The notes beneath the pieces are model-generated. The model made no database searches and was not told the origin of the DNA. It worked only from the letters and a program-made list of their open reading frames with translations. Source: Pseudomonadota bacterium (lineage in GTDB: Bacteria > Desulfobacterota > Desulfuromonadia > Geobacterales > Pseudopelobacteraceae). From it: 33,119 nt of DNA. The stretch spans positions 1 to 33,119 of the forward strand of contig JABBNX010000020.1 of NCBI GenBank assembly GCA_019352135.1, in the 5' to 3' direction. Below, in pieces: positions 1 through 7,371 of this stretch (the first letter of the stretch is position 1; every line of letters starts with the position of its first letter). The position numbers and the translations under genes were made by a program.

Positions 1-157
1 TGGACACGGCCTTCACCTCTTCAAGTGTAAATTCAAACCCAGCCTCTTTTACGTACGACATACTCGCCTCATAGTCTTTGTATTCTGTGACGTTTTTGGC
101 GAACTCCTCGTCGCTCTTCATTCTCTCGAGAAATGCCTGTGCGGATTCGATGCTCAT
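1..157 (-). CDS. Nif11-type leader RiPP precursor (partial, 3' end outside window)
   Basis: The minus strand from 157 encodes a peptide starting MSIESAQAFLERMKSDEEFA, the typical Nif11-like leader. Nif11 leaders are nitrogenase-associated-like helical domains reused as recognition leaders of ribosomal peptides. The frame stays open for 52 codons to the window edge, so the Gly-Gly cleavage site and the core peptide are not seen. A clear ribosome site (AAGGAG, about 7 nt before the ATG) fixes the start. The DNA is almost the same as 341-497, so this is a recent tandem copy of the next gene. Its role, as substrate of the radical SAM enzyme at 963-2396, is inferred from position and family. Confidence 0.85.
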   Translation of the reverse strand, partial: MSIESAQAFLERMKSDEEFAKNVTEYKDYEASMSYVKEAGFEFTLEEVKAVS

Positions 158-191
158 GTAGTTGCCTCCTTAAAGTTTGATGGGCAGCTAT

Positions 192-497
192 TTATGCTAT
201 AAATTCCAAAGGTTTGAGGGAATAAGATATCACGGGACCTCCGGAGGAGGTTTTAGTGGTGATGGCTGTGATATCTGGTATACTAAAGACGGTTCCGCTC
301 CCTCCGACCACATTATCTAATACATCATCCGTAAGTTCACTGGACACGGCCTTCACCTCTTCAAGTGTAAATTCAAACCCAGCCTCTTTTACGTAAGACA
401 TACGCGCTTCAGAGTCTTTGCATTCTGTAACGTTTTTAGCAAACTCTTCGTCGCTCTTCATTCTCTCAATAAATGCCTGTGCTGATTCGATGCTCAT
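192..497 (-). CDS. Nif11-type leader RiPP precursor peptide, 101 aa
   Basis: A 101-residue peptide starting MSIESAQAFIERMKSDEEFA, a Nif11-like leader of about 65 residues ending in VVGG. The Gly-Gly is the usual cut site for C39-peptidase exporters. The predicted core is 35 residues, rich in Thr, Ser, Ile and Pro, with no Cys at all and two Tyr/Phe-containing stretches near the end. This makes a lanthipeptide-type thioether unlikely and a radical SAM modification more plausible. The start was chosen at the conserved MSIESA with GGAGC upstream; a longer reading from 590 adds 31 residues that are not Nif11-like. It lies in tandem with the copies at 1-157 and 581-835, all divergent from the maturase gene. 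No exporter is in view. The product is unknown. Confidence 0.85.
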   Translation of the reverse strand: MSIESAQAFIERMKSDEEFAKNVTECKDSEARMSYVKEAGFEFTLEEVKAVSSELTDDVLDNVVGGSGTVFSIPDITAITTKTSSGGPVISYSLKPLEFIA

Positions 498-580
498 GCT
501 GGTGGCTCCTTTTGAAGTTGGATTTGCTGGTGAAGTTTCGTAGGATGGGCAAAAGTTTTGTCTTGCCCACCCTTCAAGGC

Positions 581-835
581 TCACCAACACATACGACTCC
601 CAACCCCCACAGCCATCCCTCCAATACCTAACAAGAACCCGCCCGCCACCGCTTCTAACTCCTCTTCGCTTAACTCGCCACTAGCCTCCTTAACTTGATC
701 TGGCGTAAAATCAAACCCTTCCGCATTCACTAATGCATTGCGTGCCTCGGTGTCTGTGCATTCGATGACTCTTTTAGCAAACTCCTCATCGGTCTTCATT
801 CTCTCAATAAATGCCTGTGCGGATTCGATGCTCAT
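581..835 (-). CDS. Nif11-type leader RiPP precursor peptide, 84 aa
   Basis: An 84-residue peptide with the same MSIESAQAFIERMKTDEEFA leader start. The leader continues through an acidic helical region to AVAGG, then a short core FLLGIGGMAVGVGSRMCW. The core is Gly-rich and hydrophobic with one Cys next to a terminal Trp, quite unlike the 35-residue core of its neighbour. The leader is diverged from the other two copies but its upstream DNA (CTTTTGAAGTTGGA, seen on the plus strand near 847 and again near 509) is shared, which points to duplication of the whole transcription unit. Start at 835 with AAGGAGC upstream. It is the copy closest to, and divergent from, the radical SAM gene. Core length this short could reflect decay or a frameshift, so functional status is less sure than for the neighbour. 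Confidence 0.8.
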   Translation of the reverse strand: MSIESAQAFIERMKTDEEFAKRVIECTDTEARNALVNAEGFDFTPDQVKEASGELSEEELEAVAGGFLLGIGGMAVGVGSRMCW

Positions 836-962
836 GTTGTTGCTCCTTTTGAAGTTGGATATGATAGTGAAGTATACCAAATAATGAATTAATGTAGAGT
901 TAAATAACGTGAAAGGTTATAAAGACCGAGACCAACTGATGCCACGCCAAAGGAATATATAA

Positions 963-2396
963 ATGACTGAATCCAAAGAACAGCAGAATCCTACAATGGC
1001 AGCGTATCTCATAAAACCGTATCACCTCTTTCACCACCAGGGTCGCAGCTATGTCATCAATGTCGAAGGGATGTCAGCCAGCACCATCGATGCTGCAACG
1101 GCAGAGGTACTTCAACAGATAACATCCGGAGAGATCTTGTCACTTGACTCCGGTGCGGAAGATCATCTCAAAAAGCTGGGGTTGCTGGTGGATGTCAGCA
1201 AACAGCCCCCAAAAGTCAAAAAAGATATCAATAAAGATCCCATGCCAGTGGTAAACCTGAGCCTTTTTCTGACCCAATCGTGCAACCTGAAATGCGTCTA
1301 TTGCTATGGCGATGAGGGGAAATACGGCAGTGGTGGCAACCTGGACGAAAAGACCGCCTTTCAGGCTGTGGACTGGCTGCTGGAGCAATCGGGAAAGATC
1401 AAAAAGTTGCACATCGGTTTTTTTGGCGGCGAACCTTTTCTAAACTTTCCTATGATGAAAACGGTTGTGGAATACGCCAGAAACAGGGTTCAGGAACTGG
1501 GCAAGGATATTGAATTTAATACCACCACCAATGCCACCCTGTTGGGTGATGAGCAGATTGCCTTTATTAAAGAGCACAAGATACGGGTCATGGTCAGTTT
1601 TGACGGCACCAAAGAGTTGCAGGATGCCCAGCGCCCCTTTGCCAATGGTCAGGGTTCATATGATAACACGCTCCCCAGAATAAAAAAGCTGCTGGAAGCT
1701 GTGCCAGCAACCCCCGGTCACGCGGTAATCGTCGGGGCTACCGATCCGAAAATCGTCAAAGATGCCATGCAGGAAATCGGTTTTGCGGAGGTCTCCGTCG
1801 TGCCGGCCTCTCAATCACTGCTGGCCGGAGAGCCGGATACGACACAATCAGCTAGAGACACGCAGGAGACATTCCAGTCGTTGGAGCAGGAGGCAGATAC
1901 CTGGATAGACCTTGTCGGGAAGAGGGACGACGAGTCTTTAAAGAAGCTCAAGAACAAGAGTGGATTGTACCATGCATTGCTCACCTTGCTTCATAACAGT
2001 AAACAACGCCACGCCTGCGGTGCCGGTCTGGGGTTGGCGGCTGTCTCCTGCGCCGGGGATATTTATCTCTGTCACCGTTTTGTCGGGCGGGACGAGTATA
2101 AAATGGGGAATGTCTTTGAGAAGGGGTTGAACCGAGAGGAATATCTAAAAAGTCCGACCACGGAGAGTGCTGTCTGTGCGGCCTGTTTTGCCAAATATTA
2201 CTGCGCCGGTGGCTGCAAGCACGACAACGCCGGGTCGTGCGGATCGATAGCAACGCCTGCAGAGGATATTTGCCGTTTGAAATGCCGGGAGCTTGAGCTT
2301 GCGGCGTCCATCGTCGGCAGGTTGGGTATTGAAGAGAGGGCGTTTCTGGTTAAGCAGGATATTTTCCCACCAAAACCATGTCCGCTTGATTTTTGA
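963..2396 (+). CDS. Radical SAM/SPASM peptide maturase for Nif11-class RiPPs
   Basis: A 477-residue radical SAM enzyme. Residues 1-90 resemble the N-terminal peptide-binding region of RiPP maturases. The radical SAM cluster motif is CNLKCVYC at residues 107-114, followed by GGEP at 155-158. A cysteine-rich SPASM region fills the C-terminus (Cys at about 352, 370, 405, 408, 414, 418, 426, 437 and 441), expected to hold auxiliary Fe-S clusters. It matches the annotation family called nif11-class peptide radical SAM maturase. Members studied elsewhere act on Nif11-leader precursors, including splicing enzymes that remove a tyramine unit from a Tyr-Gly motif. No such Tyr-Gly motif is visible in the two complete cores here, so the chemistry is open. 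AGGA about 8 nt upstream supports the start. The gene is divergent from the three precursors. Confidence 0.88.
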   Translation: MTESKEQQNPTMAAYLIKPYHLFHHQGRSYVINVEGMSASTIDAATAEVLQQITSGEILSLDSGAEDHLKKLGLLVDVSKQPPKVKKDINKDPMPVVNLSLFLTQSCNLKCVYCYGDEGKYGSGGNLDEKTAFQAVDWLLEQSGKIKKLHIGFFGGEPFLNFPMMKTVVEYARNRVQELGKDIEFNTTTNATLLGDEQIAFIKEHKIRVMVSFDGTKELQDAQRPFANGQGSYDNTLPRIKKLLEAVPATPGHAVIVGATDPKIVKDAMQEIGFAEVSVVPASQSLLAGEPDTTQSARDTQETFQSLEQEADTWIDLVGKRDDESLKKLKNKSGLYHALLTLLHNSKQRHACGAGLGLAAVSCAGDIYLCHRFVGRDEYKMGNVFEKGLNREEYLKSPTTESAVCAACFAKYYCAGGCKHDNAGSCGSIATPAEDICRLKCRELELAASIVGRLGIEERAFLVKQDIFPPKPCPLDF

Positions 2397-2480
2397 CTCT
2401 AAAAACAGTAAATCCGGCCATTCTCTGAATAGTCGGATTCGAACTGTTTGATTTGTGATCCTGAATGTAATTCCTTACAC

Positions 2481-2690
2481 ATCCAAGTGCTTTGCTTTGC
2501 CGGAGGAGAAAGCCCTTGAGTTGCTGTTTGGACACACGCCCGGCTTTTACGGCATCCTGACGAGCCCGGACTAGGTCACGCATGGCCTCATCTTCTTCTC
2601 TGGGAACATAGACCGGCGCAAGTTCTCCGGCACGATGTAGGCTGGCAAGCATTATAGAATCACGACGGTCAGTTTTGATCCGGTTATCCT
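2481..2690 (-). pseudogene. Fragment of IS110-family transposase
   Basis: The minus-strand frame reads NRIKTDRRDSIMLASLHRAG and continues through MRDLVRARQDAV and LKGFLLRQ. This is the conserved stretch after the DEDD catalytic region of IS110-family transposases. Only about 70 residues are recognisable. A stop lies just upstream in frame, and after about 2481 the reading loses similarity. Both ends of the element are therefore gone. The fragment abuts the 3' end of the truncated GHKL gene, whose last residues are read from IS110 DNA in another frame. This shows an old insertion followed by deletion. Confidence 0.75.
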
Positions 2691-3209
2691 AGTGTTGGAC
2701 AACCTGATCTCTAGCGTGGCATCAAATTTAATCGCCCAATCGGCACTTGTTTTGAGACCACAGCCTCTTCCTCGACCGTGACGAGACACACCCTTCTTAA
2801 AGACTTCAAGGAGTAATTCCGTATCTTTCAAACGATTTAGTTTCGGGAATTCTGTAGTTAACGCTGGTCTAAGAGTTTGTAATATTCCAGTGCCGCTATC
2901 TGATATGGCAATTCTGATTATTTTTCCGCCATCAGATATTTCTACACCTGCGAAACTATTAATCTTTGTAGAGCTATGTTGTAAAATATTATCAATTAGT
3001 TCCCCAAGAATCGTAAACGCTGCAATGTTGAATCGTTTGGTGAAAGAACTATTTTTGACCGCATTAAGAATAGTATCAGTAAGTCGCGAAGGGACTGTAC
3101 GGTCAGGTCTATCCGTACTAATGTTAACCAGCTTAATGATCCTATCGGACAATATTCCATCATGGGGTACACAATTAAATTCACAGGTCCTTTTGATCAA
3201 ATCCGTCAA
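2652..3209 (-). pseudogene. GHKL-type ATPase (histidine-kinase-like ATP-binding protein), damaged
   Basis: A 185-residue frame with the Bergerat ATP-binding fold: N-box ELIDNILQHS near residue 70, G1-box ISDSGTGI near 100, and a glycine-rich G2 segment GRGRGCGL near 145. There is no dimerisation/phosphoacceptor domain, so it resembles stand-alone GHKL ATPases such as anti-sigma or regulatory ATPases rather than a full sensor kinase. The only available start is a TTG with an in-frame stop immediately before it, and the frame contains no other Met. The last 14 or so residues are encoded by IS110 DNA. I therefore treat it as a remnant with a replaced 3' end and a doubtful 5' end. A small basic frame (3181-3303) overlaps its start. 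Confidence 0.55.
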
Positions 3210-3303
3210 TTAAACTTTTATCACTATATTGGACCATTAGCTTCCTTCGCAAAGCTGATTTCATTCCCCTCTTAATTTCTCGCCTTAAAATGTTGAACTT
3301 CAT
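3181..3303 (-). CDS. Possible 40-aa basic peptide upstream of GHKL remnant
   Basis: An ATG at 3303 opens a 40-codon frame (starts MKFNILRREIKRGMKSALRR) with GAGG about 10 nt upstream. It is Arg/Lys-rich and overlaps the TTG start of the GHKL frame by 29 nt. It may be the original N-terminal end of that gene, now shifted out of frame, or a small upstream partner, or chance. It resembles no family I recognise. Confidence 0.25.
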   Translation of the reverse strand: MKFNILRREIKRGMKSALRRKLMVQYSDKSLIDGFDQKDL

Positions 3304-3368
3304 TGAACCATAACCTCAGAATACCCGGTTGAACCATAAATTTGGAAATTTACAAATTTATGGTTCAA
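3303..3368. repeat. Inverted repeat with extra half-site (TTGAACCATAA motif x3)
   Basis: TTGAACCATAAATTTG at 3329-3344 is repeated perfectly in reverse complement at 3353-3368, with an 8-nt AT spacer. A third copy of the first 11 bases lies in direct orientation at 3303-3313. The stem is AT-rich with no T-tract, so it is a poor terminator. The arrangement looks like a multi-site operator between the minus-strand GHKL remnant and the plus-strand dcw promoter, or like the ends of a small lost insertion. No regulator gene is linked to it. Confidence 0.7.
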
Positions 3369-3402
3369 GGCACATTTTCCCTTATTAAATTCATATTTTA
3401 TA

Positions 3403-3432
3403 TTGACACAAGCCATTGACCGCCGGTATAAG
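3403..3432 (+). promoter_or_regulatory. Candidate sigma-70 promoter of the dcw cluster
   Basis: TTGACA at 3403-3408 and TATAAG at 3427-3432 are separated by 18 bp, close to the sigma-70 consensus. Transcription would start near 3439, just ahead of the three GTGG boxes and about 50 nt before the mraZ start codon. This is a pattern call only. Confidence 0.6.
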
Positions 3433-3442
3433 TTTCCTTACT

Positions 3443-3470
3443 GTGGAAAAAAGTGGAATATCGTGGAAAA
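3443..3470 (+). promoter_or_regulatory. MraZ-box operator: three GTGG repeats at 10-bp spacing
   Basis: GTGGAAAA, GTGGAATA and GTGGAAAA begin at 3443, 3453 and 3463, exactly one helical turn apart. MraZ is known to bind short G-rich direct repeats of this spacing upstream of its own gene and repress the cluster. Position at the likely transcription start and just before mraZ fits autorepression. Confidence 0.75.
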
Positions 3471-3489
3471 TAATGCCATAGAGGCGAGT

Positions 3490-3966
3490 ATGTTCAGGGG
3501 AATTTTCGAGACAACCATTGACGCAAAAGGGCGAACCAGCCTGCCGGCCAGATTCAGGGAAATCCTCGTCGACACCCATGGTGACGAGCGTTTTTTCCTG
3601 ACCAATTCTGTTCCGGTTGATCTGGGAGGCGGTCTGCACAGTTCCGGACTGCTGATTTTTCCCTACAAAGAGTGGTTTGTCTTTGAGGAAAATTTCCGTG
3701 TCAGTAAGGGCTTCACCTCTGAACAGCGCAAGAGCATCCTGCGCACGATTATTTCCCCCGCACAGGAATGCTCCGCCGATAAACTGGGACGGTTTCTGAT
3801 CCCGCCGACATTTCGCAAGATCGCAGCCCTTGATCGGGAGATTCAGTTCGTCGGCACTATGGACAAGATAGAAATCTGGAGCATGAGCGAATGGGACAAA
3901 GTTCGTGCCCAGGATGTGAAAAACTTCCCGAGCGGCACTGAAGCAGCCGCAGAGCTTGGTCTCTAG
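3490..3966 (+). CDS. mraZ: Transcriptional regulator MraZ
   Basis: A 158-residue protein of two SpoVT/AbrB-like double-psi swapped-hairpin repeats: the first begins [22 protein letters not shown] and the second lies around residues 80-125 ([14 protein letters not shown]). MraZ forms a ring and represses the dcw promoter by binding phased direct repeats, which are seen at 3443-3470. The start at 3490 matches the family N-terminus; a longer reading from 3403 would run through the promoter and operator and is rejected. GAGG lies just upstream. First gene of the cluster, ending one base into rsmH. Confidence 0.95.
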   Translation: MFRGIFETTIDAKGRTSLPARFREILVDTHGDERFFLTNSVPVDLGGGLHSSGLLIFPYKEWFVFEENFRVSKGFTSEQRKSILRTIISPAQECSADKLGRFLIPPTFRKIAALDREIQFVGTMDKIEIWSMSEWDKVRAQDVKNFPSGTEAAAELGL

Positions 3967-4901
3967 TGGCAGAATTTCATCATCTTTCGGTTCTGCCGGA
4001 TGAAGTCATCCGTTTTCTTGAACCGGCAGACGGCAAAACATATCTGGATGGTACGTTGGGGGGCGGCGGCCATGCCGCATTGATTCTTGAGAAAGCTCCT
4101 GATGCCCTGCTGATCGGCATCGACCGGGACCAGTCAGCGCTGGCAGCAGCAGGGGCGCGACTGGCAGCTTACGGTGAACATGTGCGGCTGGTCCATGGCG
4201 ACTTTGCCGATGTCGCCCAACACCTCAACAAGCTTGGCATAGCGGCGCTGGACGGCTTTATTCTTGATCTGGGAGTTTCATCACATCAACTGGATACGAG
4301 AGAGCGCGGCTTCAGCTTCCAACAGGATGCCCCGCTGGATATGCGGATGGATACCAGCAGCGGCGAAACTGCTGCGGATCTGGTTAATAGGCTTCCGGAA
4401 CCGGAACTGGAACGGATTATCAGCCAGTTTGGCGAGGAGCGCTGGGCAAGACGGATCGCGTCTTTCATCGCCAAGGAACGGGCAGAGTCACTGATCACGA
4501 CCACCTTCCGGTTGGTGGACATCATTAAAGGGGCGGTGCCCAAGGCCAAATGGGATGAACGGATTCATCCTGCCACCCGCACTTTCCAGGCTCTCCGCAT
4601 TGCGGTAAACAGTGAGCTTGACAGCCTGCAACAAGGGATGCGTGCGGCTCTTGACCTGCTTAAGCCGGGCGGACGGGGAGTGATTATTTCATTCCATTCA
4701 CTGGAAGACAGGATCGTTAAACAGGTCTTTCGGGAATATGCCGAAGGATGCACCTGCCCGCGACAGTTCCCGGTCTGTGTCTGCGGCAATCAACCTCGGG
4801 TGAAGATCCTGACCAGCCGCCCGGTGACGGCAACGCAGACAGAAATCGTCGATAATCCGCGCTCTCGAAGCGCCAAGCTGCGCGCAGTAGAAAAATTGTA
4901 A
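3966..4901 (+). CDS. rsmH: 16S rRNA (cytosine(1402)-N(4))-methyltransferase RsmH
   Basis: A 311-residue SAM-dependent methyltransferase (formerly MraW) that N4-methylates C1402 of 16S rRNA in the ribosomal P-site. The N-terminus has the family HxSVLPDEV block, and the SAM-binding glycine loop LGGGGHA is at about residues 31-37. The C-terminal third holds the conserved [11 protein letters not shown] block and a Cys-rich stretch near [13 protein letters not shown]. The GTG start overlaps the mraZ stop (TAGTG), which implies translational coupling. Length is normal for the family. Confidence 0.97.
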   Translation: MAEFHHLSVLPDEVIRFLEPADGKTYLDGTLGGGGHAALILEKAPDALLIGIDRDQSALAAAGARLAAYGEHVRLVHGDFADVAQHLNKLGIAALDGFILDLGVSSHQLDTRERGFSFQQDAPLDMRMDTSSGETAADLVNRLPEPELERIISQFGEERWARRIASFIAKERAESLITTTFRLVDIIKGAVPKAKWDERIHPATRTFQALRIAVNSELDSLQQGMRAALDLLKPGGRGVIISFHSLEDRIVKQVFREYAEGCTCPRQFPVCVCGNQPRVKILTSRPVTATQTEIVDNPRSRSAKLRAVEKL

Positions 4902-4929
4902 CCAACGAACGGTTCACGAGGTACTCATT

Positions 4930-5271
4930 ATGGCACAAGCAAGAACCGATTATACAAAAGTCGCCGCACCACGTGTCCTTGGCGGGATAGAAGTATCACC
5001 GCATCGAATAGACCTCTTCAAGTATCTTATGATCTGTATGATTGTGTTTACGCTTGTATCTGTCTTCCATGTCTGGTCACGCTTCAAACTGGTAGAGCTC
5101 AACCTGCGGATATCCGAAGCGAGCCGCCAACTGAATGCGGCGGAGCAGGAGCAAAAGTGCCTGAGCCTTGAAGCCGCCTCACTGAAATCACCGGCACGCA
5201 TCGAAACCATCGCCAAAAATGACCTTGGAATGGCGCTGCCGACCGAGCAGCAGGTCATTCACGTCAAATGA
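4930..5271 (+). CDS. ftsL: Cell division protein FtsL
   Basis: A 113-residue bitopic membrane protein. It has a short cytoplasmic N-terminus, one membrane segment around residues 30-50 (YLMICMIVFTLVSVFHVW) and a periplasmic coiled-coil rich in Leu, Glu and Gln to about residue 95. FtsL pairs with FtsB and FtsQ and helps activate FtsWI at the septum. Sequence conservation in this family is weak; the call rests on size, topology and place between rsmH and ftsI. GAGGT upstream supports the start. Its stop overlaps the ftsI start (ATGA). Confidence 0.88.
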   Translation: MAQARTDYTKVAAPRVLGGIEVSPHRIDLFKYLMICMIVFTLVSVFHVWSRFKLVELNLRISEASRQLNAAEQEQKCLSLEAASLKSPARIETIAKNDLGMALPTEQQVIHVK

Positions 5272-7235
5272 AAGACGACCGGGAAAAATGGGCACGAATC
5301 CGGATCGTCATGATCGGGACTATTTTCGGCCTGATGTTCCTGAGTGTGACCGGACGCGCGTTCTATCTTCAAATACTCCAACACGAAATACTCGTTAAAA
5401 GAGCGGACAAACAGCATCAGCACAAAGTCGATCTCACGCCGGGCCGCGGCAGCATTCTTGATCATAACGGTACCATTCTGGCCGAATCCATACATATGGA
5501 TTCCTGTTATGCCGAACCGCACAACATCAAGGACGTTGATGGAACAGCCGGAGTGCTGGCACCGATCCTGGGCATCTCAAAAAATGAATTGGCTGCAAAA
5601 CTCTCAGCCGACAGATCATTCACGTGGATTGATCGCTACCTGGCACCGGAAGTCGCAACCCGCGTCAGAAACATGAAACTGCCGGGGATAGGATTTGTTG
5701 CTGAATCCAAACGTTTTTACCCCAATATGGAGATCGCCGCACATGTGATCGGGTTCACGGGGCGCGACCCAAATGGCCTGGAAGGAATCGAGCTCAAGTA
5801 CGACAGTACGATTCTGGGCAACACCGGTTATATGATAACGGAGCGAGATGCTCTCGGCAGAAATATTGGTATAATGAATACAGTCATCAAGGACTCGTCT
5901 CCCGGCAAAAGCGTTGTCCTGACCCTTGACAAGACTATCCAGTTTATTACCGAAAAAGAGCTGGCCAAGGCTGTGATGGAGAGTAATGCCAAAAACGGCA
6001 TGGCAGTTGTTATGGAAGCAGATACCGGCAGGGTTCTGGCCATGGCAAACTACCCTACGTTTAACCCGAACTCCTATTCACGCTACCCATATGCGCAGGT
6101 ACGTAACCGCGCGGTAGCGGATAGTTATGAGCCCGGATCAACATTCAAGATATTTACCATCGCTGCGGCGATCGATTCGGGCCGCATCAAGGCAACCGAC
6201 GTATATAACTGCGAGAATGGCACCTATCGGATTGCTGATCGCACAATCCATGACGACCATCCTCAATCACGACTGAGTGTCTCGGATATCATAAAATATT
6301 CGAGTAACATTGGTGCCGCAAAGATTGGCTTCAGGACGGGAGAAGAGCGGTTATTCACATACCTGCGCAACTTCGGCTTCGGTGAGCGAACCGGCATTGA
6401 TCTGCCGGGGGAATCGACCGGAAACCTGAAACGGCACTGGTATGGAATTGACCTTGCGACAATTTCTTTTGGACAGGGAGTTTCACTGTCAGCCATCCAG
6501 CTCGCTACGGCACTTTCAGCGGTTGCCAATGGCGGCAATTTGATGAAGCCGTATCTGGTGGAACAGATCCTCGACGACAACGGTACTGTCGCACAAAAAT
6601 TTGAGCCGCAGATAGTGCGACGAGTCATTTCACCAGAAACCGCTCGGAAAGTGACAAAAATGATGGAGACCGTTACCGGTCCCGGCGGCACCGGCACAAA
6701 GGCAGCACTTGACGGCTTCCTGGTGGCAGGAAAAACCGGGACGGCACAGAAAGTCGACCCGGTAACCCACACGTACTCGCCGACCAAGCGCATCGGTTCA
6801 TTTGTCGGCTTTGTCCCGGCCGACAAACCGAAACTGACGATCGTCGTCGTTATTGATGAACCCCAGGGCGTCAGGTATGGAGGTGTTGTCGCTGCTCCCG
6901 CATTCAGAGAAATCGCACAGAGTTCGCTGGCATACCTCAAGATCCAGCCGAACCTGCCAACAACGGCACTGTCCAAACTGGCTGACGCTCAGCCTGCTCC
7001 TGTTCCGGCAGCTGAATCACTGTCAGATGGAGATGCAGAAAATATGACTATCGACGGCGGAGCAATGCCGAATTTCAAAGGGATGAGCATGCGCCGGGTT
7101 CTGCAGGTGATGGAGAAGCGCGGCATCAACATCCGGTTGATTGGAAGCGGACGGGCAACCGAGCAAAGTCCGCCTTCTGGTCAGAAGATCCGGGGTGTCG
7201 GCGAAGTCTGGATTAAGTTTGCCCCTTCAGCATGA
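5268..7235 (+). CDS. ftsI: Septal peptidoglycan transpeptidase FtsI (PBP3) with PASTA domain
   Basis: A 655-residue class B penicillin-binding protein that crosslinks septal peptidoglycan in the periplasm together with FtsW. There is one membrane anchor at residues 12-35 and a PBP dimerisation region at about 50-200. The transpeptidase domain has the SxxK motif STFK at 291-294 (catalytic Ser291), SSN at 345-347 and KTG at 489-491. A PASTA domain at about 600-655 (starting MPNFKGMSMRRVL) is typical of delta-proteobacterial and Gram-positive homologues but absent from E. coli FtsI. Starts within the ftsL stop codon. A gap of 136 bp with hairpins follows before murE. Confidence 0.96.
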   Translation: MKDDREKWARIRIVMIGTIFGLMFLSVTGRAFYLQILQHEILVKRADKQHQHKVDLTPGRGSILDHNGTILAESIHMDSCYAEPHNIKDVDGTAGVLAPILGISKNELAAKLSADRSFTWIDRYLAPEVATRVRNMKLPGIGFVAESKRFYPNMEIAAHVIGFTGRDPNGLEGIELKYDSTILGNTGYMITERDALGRNIGIMNTVIKDSSPGKSVVLTLDKTIQFITEKELAKAVMESNAKNGMAVVMEADTGRVLAMANYPTFNPNSYSRYPYAQVRNRAVADSYEPGSTFKIFTIAAAIDSGRIKATDVYNCENGTYRIADRTIHDDHPQSRLSVSDIIKYSSNIGAAKIGFRTGEERLFTYLRNFGFGERTGIDLPGESTGNLKRHWYGIDLATISFGQGVSLSAIQLATALSAVANGGNLMKPYLVEQILDDNGTVAQKFEPQIVRRVISPETARKVTKMMETVTGPGGTGTKAALDGFLVAGKTGTAQKVDPVTHTYSPTKRIGSFVGFVPADKPKLTIVVVIDEPQGVRYGGVVAAPAFREIAQSSLAYLKIQPNLPTTALSKLADAQPAPVPAAESLSDGDAENMTIDGGAMPNFKGMSMRRVLQVMEKRGINIRLIGSGRATEQSPPSGQKIRGVGEVWIKFAPSA

Positions 7236-7249
7236 TGCTGAAAGCGCCT

Positions 7250-7271
7250 GCCGGGCTACCGGCCGGTTTTT
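7250..7271 (+). terminator. Weak hairpin after ftsI
   Basis: GCCGG-GCTA-CCGGC (7250-7263) is followed by CGGTTTTT. The stem is only 5 bp and the T-run starts 3 nt later, so it is at best a leaky terminator within the dcw operon. Confidence 0.35.
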
Positions 7272-7289
7272 ACCGTTTTTAGTAAGTTA

Positions 7290-7329
7290 GAAGTTTATTT
7301 TATGCGGCTTTAGGCAGAAAATAAACTTC
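7290..7329. repeat. 12-bp inverted repeat in the ftsI-murE gap
   Basis: GAAGTTTATTTT (7290-7301) pairs perfectly with AAAATAAACTTC (7318-7329) around a 16-nt loop. It ends about 40 nt before the murE start. It could be an RNA hairpin controlling read-through or mRNA stability, or a protein site. No T-tract follows. Confidence 0.6.
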
Positions 7330-7371
7330 GGTAACGCACGTATCCTGCTTGTCAGGGATACAGGAGAGCGC

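Noticed and set aside
498-590. 31-residue upstream extension of the 101-residue Nif11 precursor
   Set aside because: The extra residues do not resemble a Nif11 leader, and the conserved MSIESA start has its own ribosome site.
2350-2480. C-terminal part of the minus-strand frame holding the IS110 fragment
   Set aside because: After about 2481 the reading loses all transposase similarity and runs into the end of the radical SAM gene on the other strand.
3403-3489. 29-residue N-terminal extension of MraZ
   Set aside because: It would be read through the promoter and operator repeats, and family members start at MFRGIFET.
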